Positions 12,807 to 23,672 of a stretch of DNA of 64,000 bases are shown piece by piece. The stretch is from Cryptomeria japonica (taxonomy: Eukaryota; Streptophyta; Pinopsida; Cupressales; Cupressaceae): contig NC_081408.1 in the NCBI RefSeq assembly GCF_030272615.1, forward strand, positions 405,923,389-405,987,388, given 5' to 3'. The translations under genes were made by a program, and so were the position numbers. The notes beneath the pieces were generated by a model that saw only the letters and a program-made list of their open reading frames with translations, made no database searches and was not told the DNA's origin. The stretch's first letter is position 1. Each line of letters opens with the position of its first letter.

Positions 12807-13364
12807 TGCTAAAATATGTTCGTTCGTGTTTACGAAAATGACGTAAAACTATTATATATATATATATATATATATAATGAGTTATAGTATATATATACTA
12901 ATATAATATATCAATCATTAATTATGTTATATATATATATATATATGTCATAATATATATAAAACACTAAATATTAATCGAATGGTATAATCTACAATTC
13001 ATAAGTTAACTATGTATCACGATACTATCGTGATTGTTATACATAAACAGTCACGGTATTATCGTGACTGTTCATGTATAACAGTCACGATAACTATCGT
13101 GACAGTCCTATTACAATTAGTTAATGCCGACAGGTTAATGCCGACAGGTTATAAAACAGCGACTATATTATTATTATGTCGTTTGTTAGGAAATAGTCGG
13201 TATTCAAAAGACGTGACTGTTGACATTTACATCGATTCAACTTATATATAGTTGATCTTCGTTGGTCAATCAATCAATAACAACGCCAATTGCATTGATC
13301 AGCGAATATCAACTATACATAATATATTTATATATTAGTATCTTCTGATCCAATTTCCTTAACA
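12807..13364 (+). repeat. 3' LTR of copia element
   Basis: 558 bp, starting TGCTAAAATATG and ending CCTTAACA. It carries a tandem 14-bp duplication (TTAATGCCGACAGG) absent from the left LTR and a shorter AT tract. The palindromes at about 13012-13112 are conserved. Confidence 0.95.
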
Positions 13365-13787
13365 ATTTCCATCTATTACAGTTTGCCATTGTTTTTATTG
13401 TGAGTTAATTGTTCTCAATTACTTTAACAAGCTTTGGATTGTTTAAATTATTGTGGGTTTGTGCATAATCTTTTGTACTTGATTCATAATTTTTGTTGAC
13501 GTCCTTTTGTTGTTTATCAAATCTTAATGTTATTTAATTTATGGTTTTCAATCTTTATATTTAATTGAAAATCATAAACATCTTTTAGCCGTGTTAGTTC
13601 ACTTTCTCCAATAGATATAATTATATTAAAAAAAGTCTTATCTAGTGCAAATGTTGAAAATCTTTTGTGCTCTAAACTATGAAATAAAATGAAAGATCCC
13701 CAACTAAAATCTGATCTGAATTTGCTGATAGTTTCAAATCTTAATCTTTGACCATCAATAAGGATGATTGGATTCTGTTGGGTTTTT
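13365..13787. other. no gene; continuation of older LTR sequence
   Basis: AT-rich sequence following the right target duplication. It continues the sequence interrupted at 7793. No coding signal. Confidence 0.5.
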
Positions 13788-15330
13788 TGTTGAAACTTAG
13801 TAGCTTCAGTAAGATAAATGATTGAATGAGAGACTTCATTTATCTCTCATTCAATCATCTACCTTATCAATATAACTACAATTAAATATATAGACCTCAT
13901 AATCGATAATATTACTCATGCTGTGATTAGACCAGAATTATAACTACCATAGCTATCATATGATAGCATCGATTAATTCTATCATATGATAACTATAATA
14001 GTTATCATTCTAAAATGCATGTTAAATACTGATCATTTATTTGTTAACTTATCTCGATCATTTATTGGGCATCTATACTAATTCATGTTGCCCCGATCGT
14101 TAATAGTTATCGGCATATTAAATATCGTGACCAATAGCTATCGGCATAACTCACAATAAAGAGAAATGACGTGACCGATAGTTATCGGCATTAACATATG
14201 CTAAGTGTTAATCTTAATTGAAACAGTGTCTATGCACCGATCAAGACATGTCTTGATCGGGTATGTCTAAAAGACATGACCGATCACGGCATGCCTTGAT
14301 CGGTGAAGCATAGGACTATAAATAAATGCAAACGGAGTGCTGAGGATGCATCGAAATTATTAATGTCATCTTCAGCAACCTGTGACATAAGAAACAAAGA
14401 ATATCAGTAAAGAATTAATAATACAGACTTGAACATAAATTTGAATATCATTTACATTTTTGAATTGTTTCTAATTTTTTTGTGTTTTTTAATGCCTTGT
14501 ATGGAGATGTACACAAGAAATACAATGAAAGAATTGACTGAAATAGAATTGAATATTCTGAAAACTTTTAACAGCAACTACAGAAACAAATTTTGGAAGC
14601 TTTATTATCTAGAGTGTGTTGATACATGATAGCCTCGGTAAGATAAATGATTGAAGGAGAGATAAATGAAGTCTCTCATTCAATCATCTATCTTATCGAT
14701 AGACTATGATAAGACTTCATTTATCATTCCTTCATCTAATGATCATTCTTCGATATATAACCTAACTTATTCCTATCAATGTCTAAATTATCGGTTGCAA
14801 ATCATAAAGTACAAATACCGATTGGTATCGGTTTACCTTGTTAATTATTTGCACACCGATTATTATCGGTCAAACACGTTAACTATGTAAACACCGATTG
14901 TTATCGAGATTATTAAAGACTGCATACCGATTAGTATCGGTGCATTTGTTAATAACATATACGCCGGTTAGTATCGGCTCACTTGTTATGATATACACAC
15001 CGATTAGTAACTTATACATGCCGATTGGTATAAGGTAAAATGCGATTATGATTCTAAGAGGTGCGATCAAGTAATATCTTGATCGGTCATGTCCATTAGA
15101 CATGACCGGTCAAGGTATTGCTTGATCCTCCTCATTAGCATATATATATATATATATCAATCGATAATGATGAGAAGGACATTGAAATCGATAAATGCTC
15201 CATCTCCATCTGCATCATACGAGACAATAATCAGATCCATTATATTAAGAAATAATATATAGAAGAAGAATAACCTTGAATATAACTTGCATCTTAAATT
15301 GAAAATTGAATAACATTTACAGAGAGGACA
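13788..15330 (+). repeat. two diverged copies of a palindrome-rich ~830-bp unit
   Basis: Units start at about 13788 (TGTTGAAACTTAGTAGC) and 14617 (TGTTGATACATGATAGCC), 829 bp apart. Each opens with a long inverted repeat built from AAGATAAATGATTGAA and TTCAATCATCTA. Many short palindromes of the form CCGATNNNTATCGG and a GATCAAG...CTTGATC hairpin follow, then a TATA-rich stretch (ACTATAAATAAATG near 14312; an AT run near 15142). They could be the LTRs of a small element or a tandem duplication. No PBS was seen between them. Confidence 0.6.
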
Positions 15331-15359
15331 AAGTTGCATACCAGGTGATCCCACGCCTA

Positions 15360-16397
15360 ACCTAGAATAAGGGTTTTATTGACAATTTGCAAAATAATGA
15401 CTTCCAATGCAATTCAACTCCTCCAATGAGGTTTATTCACCATAGTAATAATTATCTAAAACAATTTGATGATCAGATAGGAGATCTGAAGCTTATTCCA
15501 AAAACTTGCCAGGAGACTCCATCCAAATTGCTTCCAAATCCCTCATAATTTGCTGATTGCTTCCAAATGTCCTGAGATTTGTCCAAATTGATTGCCAAAT
15601 TATCTTAGCTATGCCCTGACAATGATTTTACCAACAATTACTGTTCAAAAACCCTCCCAATTATTTATTTGAATCTCCAGGCAGCTAAGGATGGTACAGC
15701 TGCCCTAGGGAGAGGTACGGTTGTCCAAAAATGCTTCCAATCTGCTGGAAAGTGCCAATAAACCACCCAGATCTGAGGCTCAACCTCTGAAAATGGTCCT
15801 CTAGACCCGATTTGAAGGTTTTCCTTGAGTGCTGACTTGACAGAAATGGCTGGGGTTTCGTCCAACCTGTCCACAATTGAAGGATTTCGTCTCCAATTTG
15901 GTCTCCAAACCTGCTGTACCTGCTATGGCAACAAATTGCAGAGCAAAAACAATAAAATCTCCAAAAATAATAATACCAAGTTTTGCATGTAGAGCTTCCT
16001 TATGCCTCCCAAACCTAATTCGAACTTCCTCTTGGCATCTAGAAGATTCCAATGGAATCTTAGGCTCTCATAAAAGTTCGCCTAATAGAGGGGTCAACTC
16101 ATCATTGAAAGTGGGGCCACCTTTAATAACATGTTACCTAGGAATATGAGCCAAGGTAATTTCATAAAGTTGTTTTATAATAACTTGTAACTTAACTTTT
16201 TCTATTTTAAGAAAAAGTGCTTTTATAACTTTAATTAATAAAGTTACTTTATTAACTTACCAAAGTCATAAAAATGACTAAGTATAAGATTCCCTTTGGC
16301 AAGTAGATCATCCCCAAAAACTAGAATTCACCTGTGGAGATGGGTGTCAGGTAAATTTCCCATCCTGACAGATCACTCAGGAAGTGGGGACATTACA
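15360..16397 (-). repeat. LTR-like sequence on minus strand
   Basis: Read on the minus strand it begins TGTAATGTCCCC at 16397, the same opening as other LTRs here, and continues through an AT-rich block (16150-16290). Right and left limits are not fixed by a target duplication. Open frames of up to 90 residues in it look incidental. Confidence 0.4.
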
Positions 16398-17268
16398 TAA
16401 AAAGATATCTTAAATTCAAAATTTTCTATGGCATACTTGAAAAATCTTTTAAATCCAAGCCAAAGAGAACTTCCCCTACTGATTTTAACAACAATTTATT
16501 GTACACTATTCCGTTTTATGTCACATTAAAAGATGTAAATTGACACACTTAACACAATGGTGTATGGCTTCCTATATAGCCTCTCATTTAATTTTACTAG
16601 GATCATGGTAAGTCCTTAATCTAGCTAATACAAATTAGGATAGACCATAACCAAATGTAACTTATTTATTAAGTAACCCATTTGATTATAATTTCTAGAT
16701 GCATCCTATTTAAACACAGATTATGTGAATTGTGCACCATAAATCAGGTGTTTGATGGCTTATTTACTTCATAGTATCATTATATCATAATCCTAGGTAC
16801 ATTAAATCCATCTTAGGTTTTCTTTTTCAATTTAATTATTTTATTAAGGTCATAAATAGGCCTAATACTCTAAAAATGAGCATAACTAAGATGCTTCCTC
16901 TGAAATGCACATTTTCTGGTTGAGACTTAAGAGGAACTGGTTCTAAAGAACTGCATGAAACTAAAAAGGTTTGTAGGCACCTCTAGGAAAGTCTACAACC
17001 CTGATATTTCTTACTCCCCGATGGTCATTGATATTGAGATCATTTCTGCACCAGTTTTAGATAGAATATATTTTAGTTTGTTATTTATAGGAGATATTAA
17101 CTCACCACTGCACAGCTTGCTTAGTGGTAACTGGATGTGAAATTACTGGCCATTGTTTTGTTATATTGAGAACTGTATGGTTTTAATACTGTCGTATACA
17201 ACAAACACAGATCTGAATTCCATATTATAGCTAGAAACACCAAGAACCTTTATCTTAATGTAGCATAC
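16398..17268. other. intron sequence, nothing recognised
   Basis: This lies downstream of exon D on the gene's strand and should be intronic. No further TPR exon was found between here and position 1, so the next PAS1-like exon is probably outside the window. Confidence 0.45.
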
Positions 17269-17346
17269 CTTATTGCATGATTCTAAAGCTTTTTTGTATT
17301 CACCGATCTTCTGATAGCATGCTGCTACATTTAAATGCAGGGAACT
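17269..17346 (-). CDS. PAS1: PAS1-like FKBP/TPR protein, exon D
   Basis: 78 nt, 26 codons, phase 0 at both ends. Acceptor TTGTGCAG precedes AGTTCC and donor GTATGC follows AATAAG. It encodes a TPR helix pair including LHLNVAACYQKIGEYKKALE and ends SCNK. In plant FKBPs with TPR motifs, above all PASTICCINO1, this segment follows the NHVNPQD region, as it does here. TPR helices in this family bind partner proteins such as HSP90-type C-terminal peptides. The reading frame runs on after the donor to a stop but without TPR similarity, which supports the donor call. Confidence 0.82.
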
Positions 17347-17658
17347 CTGCACAAGAAAATAAATCAATTCAGTATTCTATTATAGTTTGGTTTCTTCTGG
17401 ATAGCAATCCCATCATTCATTATTATATTTAAATGCAACAAACTTTGAAAAAAAAAATAGATCAATGAAATATGACTGCTTCAAAGCAACAAGCAACACT
17501 GCCAAATTATTTTCGATGCATTAACAGGGAATTTTTTTTTGATGCATTAACAAGGAAATCTAGAATATTGCTGCCAGAAACCATGATATAAGGCACAGTT
17601 ATCATGGATTGACATTGAACTCCAAAGAAAAGTAGTATTACTATTAAAATCCCATTAC

Positions 17659-17727
17659 CCTTGTTTGAACAAATATTTTTCCTTCGTCGTTATCTTGTGG
17701 ATTCACATGGTTGAAGTCCTTCAGCAC
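17659..17727 (-). CDS. PAS1: PAS1-like FKBP/TPR protein, exon C
   Basis: 69 nt, 23 codons, phase 0. Acceptor TTTCTGCAG precedes GTGCTG and donor GTAATG follows ACAAGG. It encodes VLKDFNHVNPQD, a negatively charged stretch, then IFVQTR. This links TPR helix 1B (exon B) to helix 2A (exon D) and matches the loop of PAS1-type immunophilins. Exon D lies 312 bp downstream, but exon B lies 41.6 kb upstream. Confidence 0.85.
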
Positions 17728-18053
17728 CTGCAGAAACCATGGAAACTTCATGGCCTCAATAATTTATCCAGCTACCAAAACTTTCATCTTTATGACATCT
17801 TCCACAAAGTAAATGAATCTACAGTAACAATAAAAGGAGAAACAAAAATTGCAGAGTATGTAAAAATTGTATTGAATAAAAATAGACTCAAATTAGCTAA
17901 TATTTTTAAATAACTTGCAACAACTAAGCAAGTTCCTGAGAGCCTAATTACAGGAATTATCCAAATAGGCACTGGAAGGATATCCACTAATAAACAGCAC
18001 ATATGATGATGGTGGCTTATAAGTTATAATGTCCTTTAGGCCAAATTAGTCTA

Positions 18054-18475
18054 TGTAACGTCCCTTTCCGTAGAGTAGTTCAGAACGACTAATTAGCCTA
18101 TTTAATGACTCTGCTAAAGTCGTATAAAAGGGAATAATTTAATTTAATTAATTAATATTATCTGGCAAAGTTTATTTTATGGGTAATATTATTAAATTAA
18201 TTTAATAAGCTTTATGTAGTGACTTAAGTGGATCATTAAATGAAAATTAATAAAGTCACTTTATTTTCCAAGTTTAATTGAAATATTAAAAAAATTGGGA
18301 ATTTGAAAAGTTCTTCAAGTGGCTTCCAAGGGATTCTTAGAAAAGGTCATTTCAAGGCTCATTTCCACGTGCTTGGATTGTTTCTCTTATTTGGATTTGG
18401 AGAGCTTATTTAGAGCTAGAAACCCTAGGATGAAAATCCTAAGGGTACTACATTCGGTAGTAAGACTAATCTACC
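18054..18475 (+). repeat. LTR fragment (starts TGTAACGTCCC)
   Basis: It starts with TGTAACGTCCCTTTCC and has TATAAAA at 18123-18129 followed by a TTAATTAATTAA-rich stretch. It is cut at 18476 by the start of the next long LTR-like unit. Confidence 0.45.
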
Positions 18476-20508
18476 TGTTATGTTGCAAACATGCATGCCC
18501 CATTGCAAATCGGGACCCCCACTTTTTCACTTTTTAGCTTAGTCATTTTTGCTTAGTTGTCTTAGCTTGGCAATGGTCTTGATCTTTTAGCCTTTGTTTG
18601 TGAGAAGGAATTCCGTCTTGTTAGTCTAGAAGGGAACGTTGATTTGTCCTTGAAAATTGAAATGTCTTAGGAGTATAACATCTTGTCCGTACGGTGTGAT
18701 CAGGCCAGGGATTCAAGTTTCAAGTCCATAATCCATGGTGGAGCATCAAGATTGTTAATTAAGAGCAAAATTGTGAGGAATGCAAAAGTAGTCGAAAAAT
18801 TGTCAAAAGTTGTCAATGTTGTCAATTTTGCAAAATGTTGTCAAGGTTGCTAAAGTTATAAAAATGTTGCAAAATTGTTGTCGTTAAGGATTTAGGATTT
18901 TCGAAGTGCTAAGGATGAAAAATCATGAAATTCAATCCCCGGACAAGGACAATTCCTTGTCAAGATTGGATTTTCCAACCTTGACAAGAGGGGAAATAGG
19001 AAAAAAATTGTAAATTCCTTGGGCAAAAATGTAAAATTCAAGTGCAATCTAGGTTGAAATGTAGAATTCAAGGTTGAGATGTTAAAATCCTCATTTGAGT
19101 AAGGAAATCCAAAATCAAAGTTCAAATTCCATGGTTGACTGTGGAAATTTACAAAATCCGTTTCAATTCCTTGTTCAAATGTGGAATTCCTAAGTTTAAA
19201 TGTAAAATGCAAAGTTCAAGCATGGATTCTCATTCAAAATTTATTTATCCTGAGCAAGCGTGTGAATTTCATTGAAAAAATTCTTCACAACGATCATTTG
19301 TCCTTGTCAATATGGAATTAGCACTCAACATTCCTTGATCACCCTTCACAAGCAATCAGGAAATTCCTTGATTCCATGTTGATTGCTCTCGCAAGTTCGC
19401 TACTAATCCTTGACCTCATATTGATTGCATCCTTTAGTTCAGACCTATAGGTCTCATGGGTCCTATAATCCGAAACTATAGGTCACATCCTCCCTTTAGT
19501 CCTAGACAACTCTTCAAGATCACCTTGCTTTGAAATAAATTCCTTAGTTGGGTGAAGGTGTGCTCAAGGATAATTTTGCCTTCATGTTGTTAGAACTATA
19601 GGTCCCATGGGGCCTATATTCGAGGACGAACATCATTTTAGCGCACTTGTATCCATGGAATCCAAGCTTTAATGCTCAAATCTTATCCCTATCAGCATTC
19701 AAATCCCGCCCATCATCACTGTGTTGTCCTTGCACATCATGAAAGTGCACCTTCTTTTGTCCCTATACACTCCTAAAACCCGCTTTAAGGCTTGCAAATT
19801 GTATTTTTGCATTAGTAATAGGAGCAGAGTAGAACAAATAAATAATCAGGTCCGAATTGTGTTTTGAAGGAGAGGCCTTGGCCTTTAATTATATGCATTC
19901 AAGCAATAAATCTTTTGCTAGACGACCTAGTTAAAAAACCTTCAAAAATGAGGTGCAAGTAAATCACTTTCAAGCGCTCAAGGTGAAATGAAGCCAGCCG
20001 ACTTTGGAGGTGATTTTTTAATTTAAATTGTAAAAATTTGAAGGCCAAGTCGGCCTTATTGGGGCTGTTTGAATGTGAACTTGGTGAGGCATATAAAAGA
20101 GAGGTCAAAGCCACATAACTAACACCAAATTACAATTCTAAGTGAATTAAAAGTACAGATATTAGTGTGAACTCGAGGAGAGATAGGGCAGGTTGCAGGG
20201 TAAATCTAACAATCAAACTAAGTAAAATGAAGAATCAGACCTGTAGCATTGGACATCTCAGGCAATTTACACATGATCTTGGTGTGAATTTTGTCAGCTT
20301 TCAAAGCAAGCTTGTTTATCAAACCTAAGAAAGGTGAATTCTAGATCAAAGGAAGGAAAATCAGACCAGAAATCATATATTTCCACACCTAAAAATGCAT
20401 TTCCAGAACTCCTAAGTGTTTTTTCCAGATTTTGAAGGGTTTCATGAAGTGAATTTGGTGAATTATCTTGTATTTTTGCTTACTTAGGGTTTTGTTCACC
20501 ATCATAAC
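18476..20508 (+). mobile_element. long LTR-like unit H1 (shared start motif, own array)
   Basis: It begins TGTTATGTTGCAAACATGC and then GCCCCATTGCAAAT, the start motif shared with 21044, 35973 and 62682. From 18780 to 19250 it has GTTGTCAA-type repeats and then 25-30 bp repeats built on AATTCAAGGTTGAAATGT. TATAAAA at 20092-20098 follows GTCGGCCTTATT, as in the unit at 35973. The right limit is uncertain; a new LTR start lies at 20509. Confidence 0.55.
20092..20098 (+). promoter_or_regulatory. TATA box of unit H1
   Basis: TATAAAA in GGCATATAAAAGAGAGG, after AAGTCGGCCTTA. The same pair (GTCGGCCTTAGG, then TATATAAGGGAGG) occurs near 38720-38755. Confidence 0.5.
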
Positions 20509-21043
20509 TGAAATGTCCCCTTCTCAGCTCTAGACTATTAGATGGATCTTTAGCCTATTCTGGAAACCCGTAGGCTAACCAGAGACTAAATTAGGGTTTC
20601 CGTCTTCCGGATGGATTTCAGAAGGGTGTTTGTAGGAGTTTGGAAGTTTGCCTCCTGGGTTTTTTTGGGTTTCTCGAGGGCTTCAGAGTGGTATAACATG
20701 CATTTCCATCAAAGGAGATTTCTTTTCGGGTGGATTTTAGAGGGGTGTTTGCAAAAGTCTGGAAGTTTTCCTTCTGGGTTTCTCGAGAGCTTCAAAGTGG
20801 TATGACATGCATTTCCATCAAAGGAGATTTCTGAACTTACTATTTTTAGTAAATCTTGACGGCTACTTGGATTGTGCTTCAAAGGTGTTTGGAGTCTCTT
20901 ACTATTTTTAGCAAGACAATACAGAACTTGGTTTCTATTTCTGGCAGTCCAATTTGAGGGGTGGCTCATTCGGTTCTCTTGGAGTCCATTTTTGGAAGGT
21001 AATATATAAAATGATTTTATAATTCCAAGTTGCTTTTTGAACC
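20509..21043 (+). repeat. LTR fragment (TGAAATGTCCCC) with internal duplication
   Basis: It starts TGAAATGTCCCCTTCTC. A segment at about 20607-20722 is repeated, diverged, at about 20727-20832; both copies contain GGTGTTTG, TTTCTCGAG and GCATTTCCATCAAAGGAGAT. The 64- and 86-residue frames there are incidental. The unit at 21044 interrupts it. Confidence 0.5.
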
Positions 21044-21824
21044 TGTTATGACCTTTTCACACATTGCCCCATTGCAAACGAGGACCCCCCTCTCCTGCTT
21101 TCCGCATCTTGTTAGTTTAGAGTTTTGGCAGTGTGACTGGTAATTTTGAGCTTTTAGTGTCCGAGTCCCGAGTTAGAAATGTGATTATGCCTAATTGCTA
21201 TTAGGATTTTTGAGTTTTGTATAGGATCAAGTGTGTAAAATGTTAAACGTTTAAGTGATCCTAATTTTGTCTAAGTGTAAGCCTTTTGAGCATAGACGTG
21301 TTTTAAACATTCAAGTCGGTGATATTTTGGTGCCTAAGAGTTTTTAGGGTCCTTTAGGGGTTGTTTTCTCCCTCCTAGAAGACAATTCAAGTTGAATTTG
21401 CACTTTATCCTAATGAAATTCCTTTGTCTCGCTCAAATTTTGATGAATTTGGCTAAGTCCCGATGTGTTTTATTGAAATTTGAAGTGTTTGGATGATTTT
21501 GAGTGGTTAATTTATTAAATTCCTGATGAAAATCCATATTTTAAGGGTCTAAATGTCAAAATTCCTGATGGGAGGTGCTTTTCCCCCCACATTTCTGATG
21601 ACCCATGATTTTCCCCCACTCAAAATCCTCATGGGATATGAATTTCCACCAAAGTTCTGATGGACTTTATTTTTCCCATTCAGATTCTTGATGAAGGGTG
21701 ATTTTCCACCAAAGGGGTAAATTTTGACTAAGTGTTGGGGAATCCTCCTGATGACACACGTTTTACCCCTGGAGTGCAGATGACTTTGAAATTCATGTTC
21801 CCGATGCAGATCGACTTTCCACCA
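21044..21824 (+). mobile_element. long LTR-like unit H2, left part (TTTTCCCC array)
   Basis: It starts TGTTATGACCTTTTCACACA and then GCCCCATTGCAAACG. From about 21500 it has a degenerate array of about 30-bp units of the type TTCCTGATGRNNNNTGATTTTCCCCCA. The array continues after the inserted element at 21825-23807 (23812-23936) and after the gypsy insertion (30560-30650), so both inserted into this array. No R/U5 part was recognised for H2. Confidence 0.6.
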
Positions 21825-21959
21825 TGTTGAGACATGGACCAGCTAGGACTCGAACCTAGGACCTTCCATACGCTGCTGGAGTGCTCTACCACTGAGCTAC
21901 TGGCCCCTCTTGGACCAGTCCATCGTCGGTCCGGGTGTGGCTTATTTCCAACACCAACA
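21825..21959 (-). repeat. 3' LTR (135 bp) of the TRIM-like element
   Basis: On the minus strand it begins TGTTGGTGTTGG and ends GTCTCAACA. It is the same sequence as 23673-23807. It lacks a TATA box and contains a 72-nt tRNA-like segment. Confidence 0.92.
21835..21906 (-). ncRNA. tRNA-like sequence inside the LTR (copy 1)
   Basis: 72 nt. Acceptor strands GGGCCAG and CTGGTCC pair over 7 bp with one G-T pair. The D arm is GCTC-AGTGGTA-GAGC. The T arm is CTAGG-TTCGAGT-CCTAG with 5 perfect pairs. A-box-like TAGCTCAGTGG and an exact B box GGTTCGAGTCC are present. The anticodon arm is degenerate: 17 nt that form at best a 4-bp stem with an 8-nt loop and no U33. It therefore looks like a tRNA-derived promoter or structural module, not a decoding tRNA. 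No oligo-T terminator follows. Confidence 0.8.
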
Positions 21960-21968
21960 CCCCCCCTT
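21960..21968 (-). other. polypurine tract of the TRIM-like element
   Basis: On the minus strand AAGGGGGGG, directly before the 3' LTR. Confidence 0.8.
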
Positions 21969-22011
21969 AAGCCACACCTCTCGTGTGCTTGGGGCTCCTA
22001 GCCTGGACCTG

Positions 22012-22023
22012 GCTCTGATACCA
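22012..22023 (-). other. second, internal PBS-like motif
   Basis: TGGTATCAGAGC on the minus strand, identical to the true PBS at 23661-23672. It begins at the breakpoint where integrase coding ends after the codons for K-T-W. Confidence 0.85.
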
Positions 22024-23538
22024 TGTTTTTCGAGAGTAGTCGTCAACAAAGATTATGTAGTATAAGGATCCAGTTAGGGATGGTGTTGACATGGGACCGC
22101 ATAGGTCTGAGTGAATTAGTTGTAAAATAACTTTTGATTTGTGCTCGCTTTAGGGAAAAGAAAATTTCACATTCTTTCCCAAGGCACATCCTTTGCAAAT
22201 GCCTGTGTGTTCAGATTTTACTTGGGGCAGTCCTGAAGTAATCTTCTTTATGTTGGATAGAGCACTATATCTTAGGTGTCCTAATCTTTTGTGCCATAAT
22301 TCATTATTATTTGAAACTTCAAGATTTAGTGCTTCCTTTTGATCACTGCATAGTTTGTATAGGCTACCATCTCTTGAACCTATTGTTATGGCATTTTTTA
22401 TATTTGTATTTTTAGGCCAGAGTAGAACTTTATCTTCATTGAAGGTAACCCGATATCCTTGATCAGCTAGGCCTGAGATTGAGACTAGATTTCTTTTTAT
22501 TCCAGGTACAAACAGAACATCCTTTAATTGTAGAGATACTCCATTTCTTAGTTTGATCGTACACGTCCCAATTCCTTTCACAAGATATGTGGAGTTATCT
22601 CCAATAGTAACCTCTTCACTTGAGTGCCCGTTAAGTGTTTCAAACTGATTTTTGAATCCAGTTATATGCCTTGATGCTCCACTGTCTACGAGCCAAGTGT
22701 TTTTATTTGTATTTATTTCGCTTGATAGGGCTAAGAAGAAAAGTGAGTTTTCTCCTTTGACTTCGGCTAGAGTAGCTTGTGTTTTCTTCCTTTCTGTACA
22801 ATTCCTGTGAGTGTGCCCATATTTGTCGCATTTGTAACACTGAATTTTAGACATATCTCTTTTTTAATGGTTTTTATTTCCTCTCTTCCGTTTGGAGAAC
22901 TTTTTCTTTTTGTTGAAGGTATTTGTATTAAGTGCTTGGATTTCTCCTTCTTTATTTGGCCCTAATCCTCTTGAGATTAATCGAGATTCCTCTTGAATGC
23001 ACTCATTCTTAAGTTGTTCAAATTTGGGTAAGGGGGGTGTTCTGCTAATACATTGAATGTAGGATTCCCATGAAATTGGTAATCCTCTTAGGGCTATGAC
23101 AGAGATTTCTTGATCATCTACCTCATTTCCAATAGTTTGTAATTGGTCTTTTACTTCAAATATCCTTGAAAAGTATGTAGATATTGTATCATCTTTATTC
23201 ATCTTCATGTTTAAAAGTTGTTGTTTCAAGGTTAACATTCTGCTCGCATTGTTAACTTCATATGTATTTTTAATGGTTTTAAATACTTCATATGCTTTAG
23301 GCAGTCTGGCTATAGATGGAAGAATATGATCTTTGACTGAGTCAATAATTATTTTCTTTGCCTTATTATTACGCCTTTTCCAGGTAGATTTCTCTGGTTC
23401 ATCATTTGGCATGTCTAGATTTTCTTCTATGTAAGACTCTAATTCTAGTTCTTCAAGAATGGCAATGATTCGTATCTTCCAAGAAACGAAGTTGGAGGCT
23501 CCTTCGAGTCTATCTTCCACTCTCATATTACTTGACAT
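22022..23538 (-). pseudogene. copia gag-protease-integrase(start), truncated
   Basis: ATG at 23536-23538. Gag (DRLEGASNFVSWKIRI) leads into zinc knuckle CYKCDKYGHTHRNC, protease DSGASRHITGF, GAG-pre-integrase WHKRLGHLRYSAL, then HSDLCGPM and DDYSRKTW, all in one frame. Two in-frame TAA codons (22864-22866 just before the knuckle; 22150-22152 after the pre-integrase domain) break it, and integrase ends at 22021. It is closely related to the intact element at 7794, and it shows that gag and pol share one frame in this family. It is a non-coding passenger unless read through. Confidence 0.88.
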
Positions 23539-23660
23539 TTTGAATATTTTCTTAGTCAGATATATCCTCTACGTATATAGCCTCTGCGTCAATTTGTTAT
23601 TTACTTCCGATAAATGCTTATGAGTAATATGGCTGTCTAATTTATTCTCTTAATATGCTA

Positions 23661-23672
23661 GCTCTGATACCA
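23661..23672 (-). other. primer binding site of the TRIM-like element
   Basis: TGGTATCAGAGC on the minus strand, directly after the 5' LTR end CAACA. It is complementary to initiator tRNA-Met. Confidence 0.92.

Noticed and set aside
15665-16149. Overlapping ORFs on both strands near 15.7-16.1 kb
   Set aside because: No domain, no ATG context, similar lengths on both strands; fits low stop density in LTR-like sequence.
21835-21906. Functional tRNA gene
   Set aside because: The anticodon arm cannot form a normal 5-bp stem and 7-nt loop with U33, and the sequence is part of two LTRs with a target duplication around the element.
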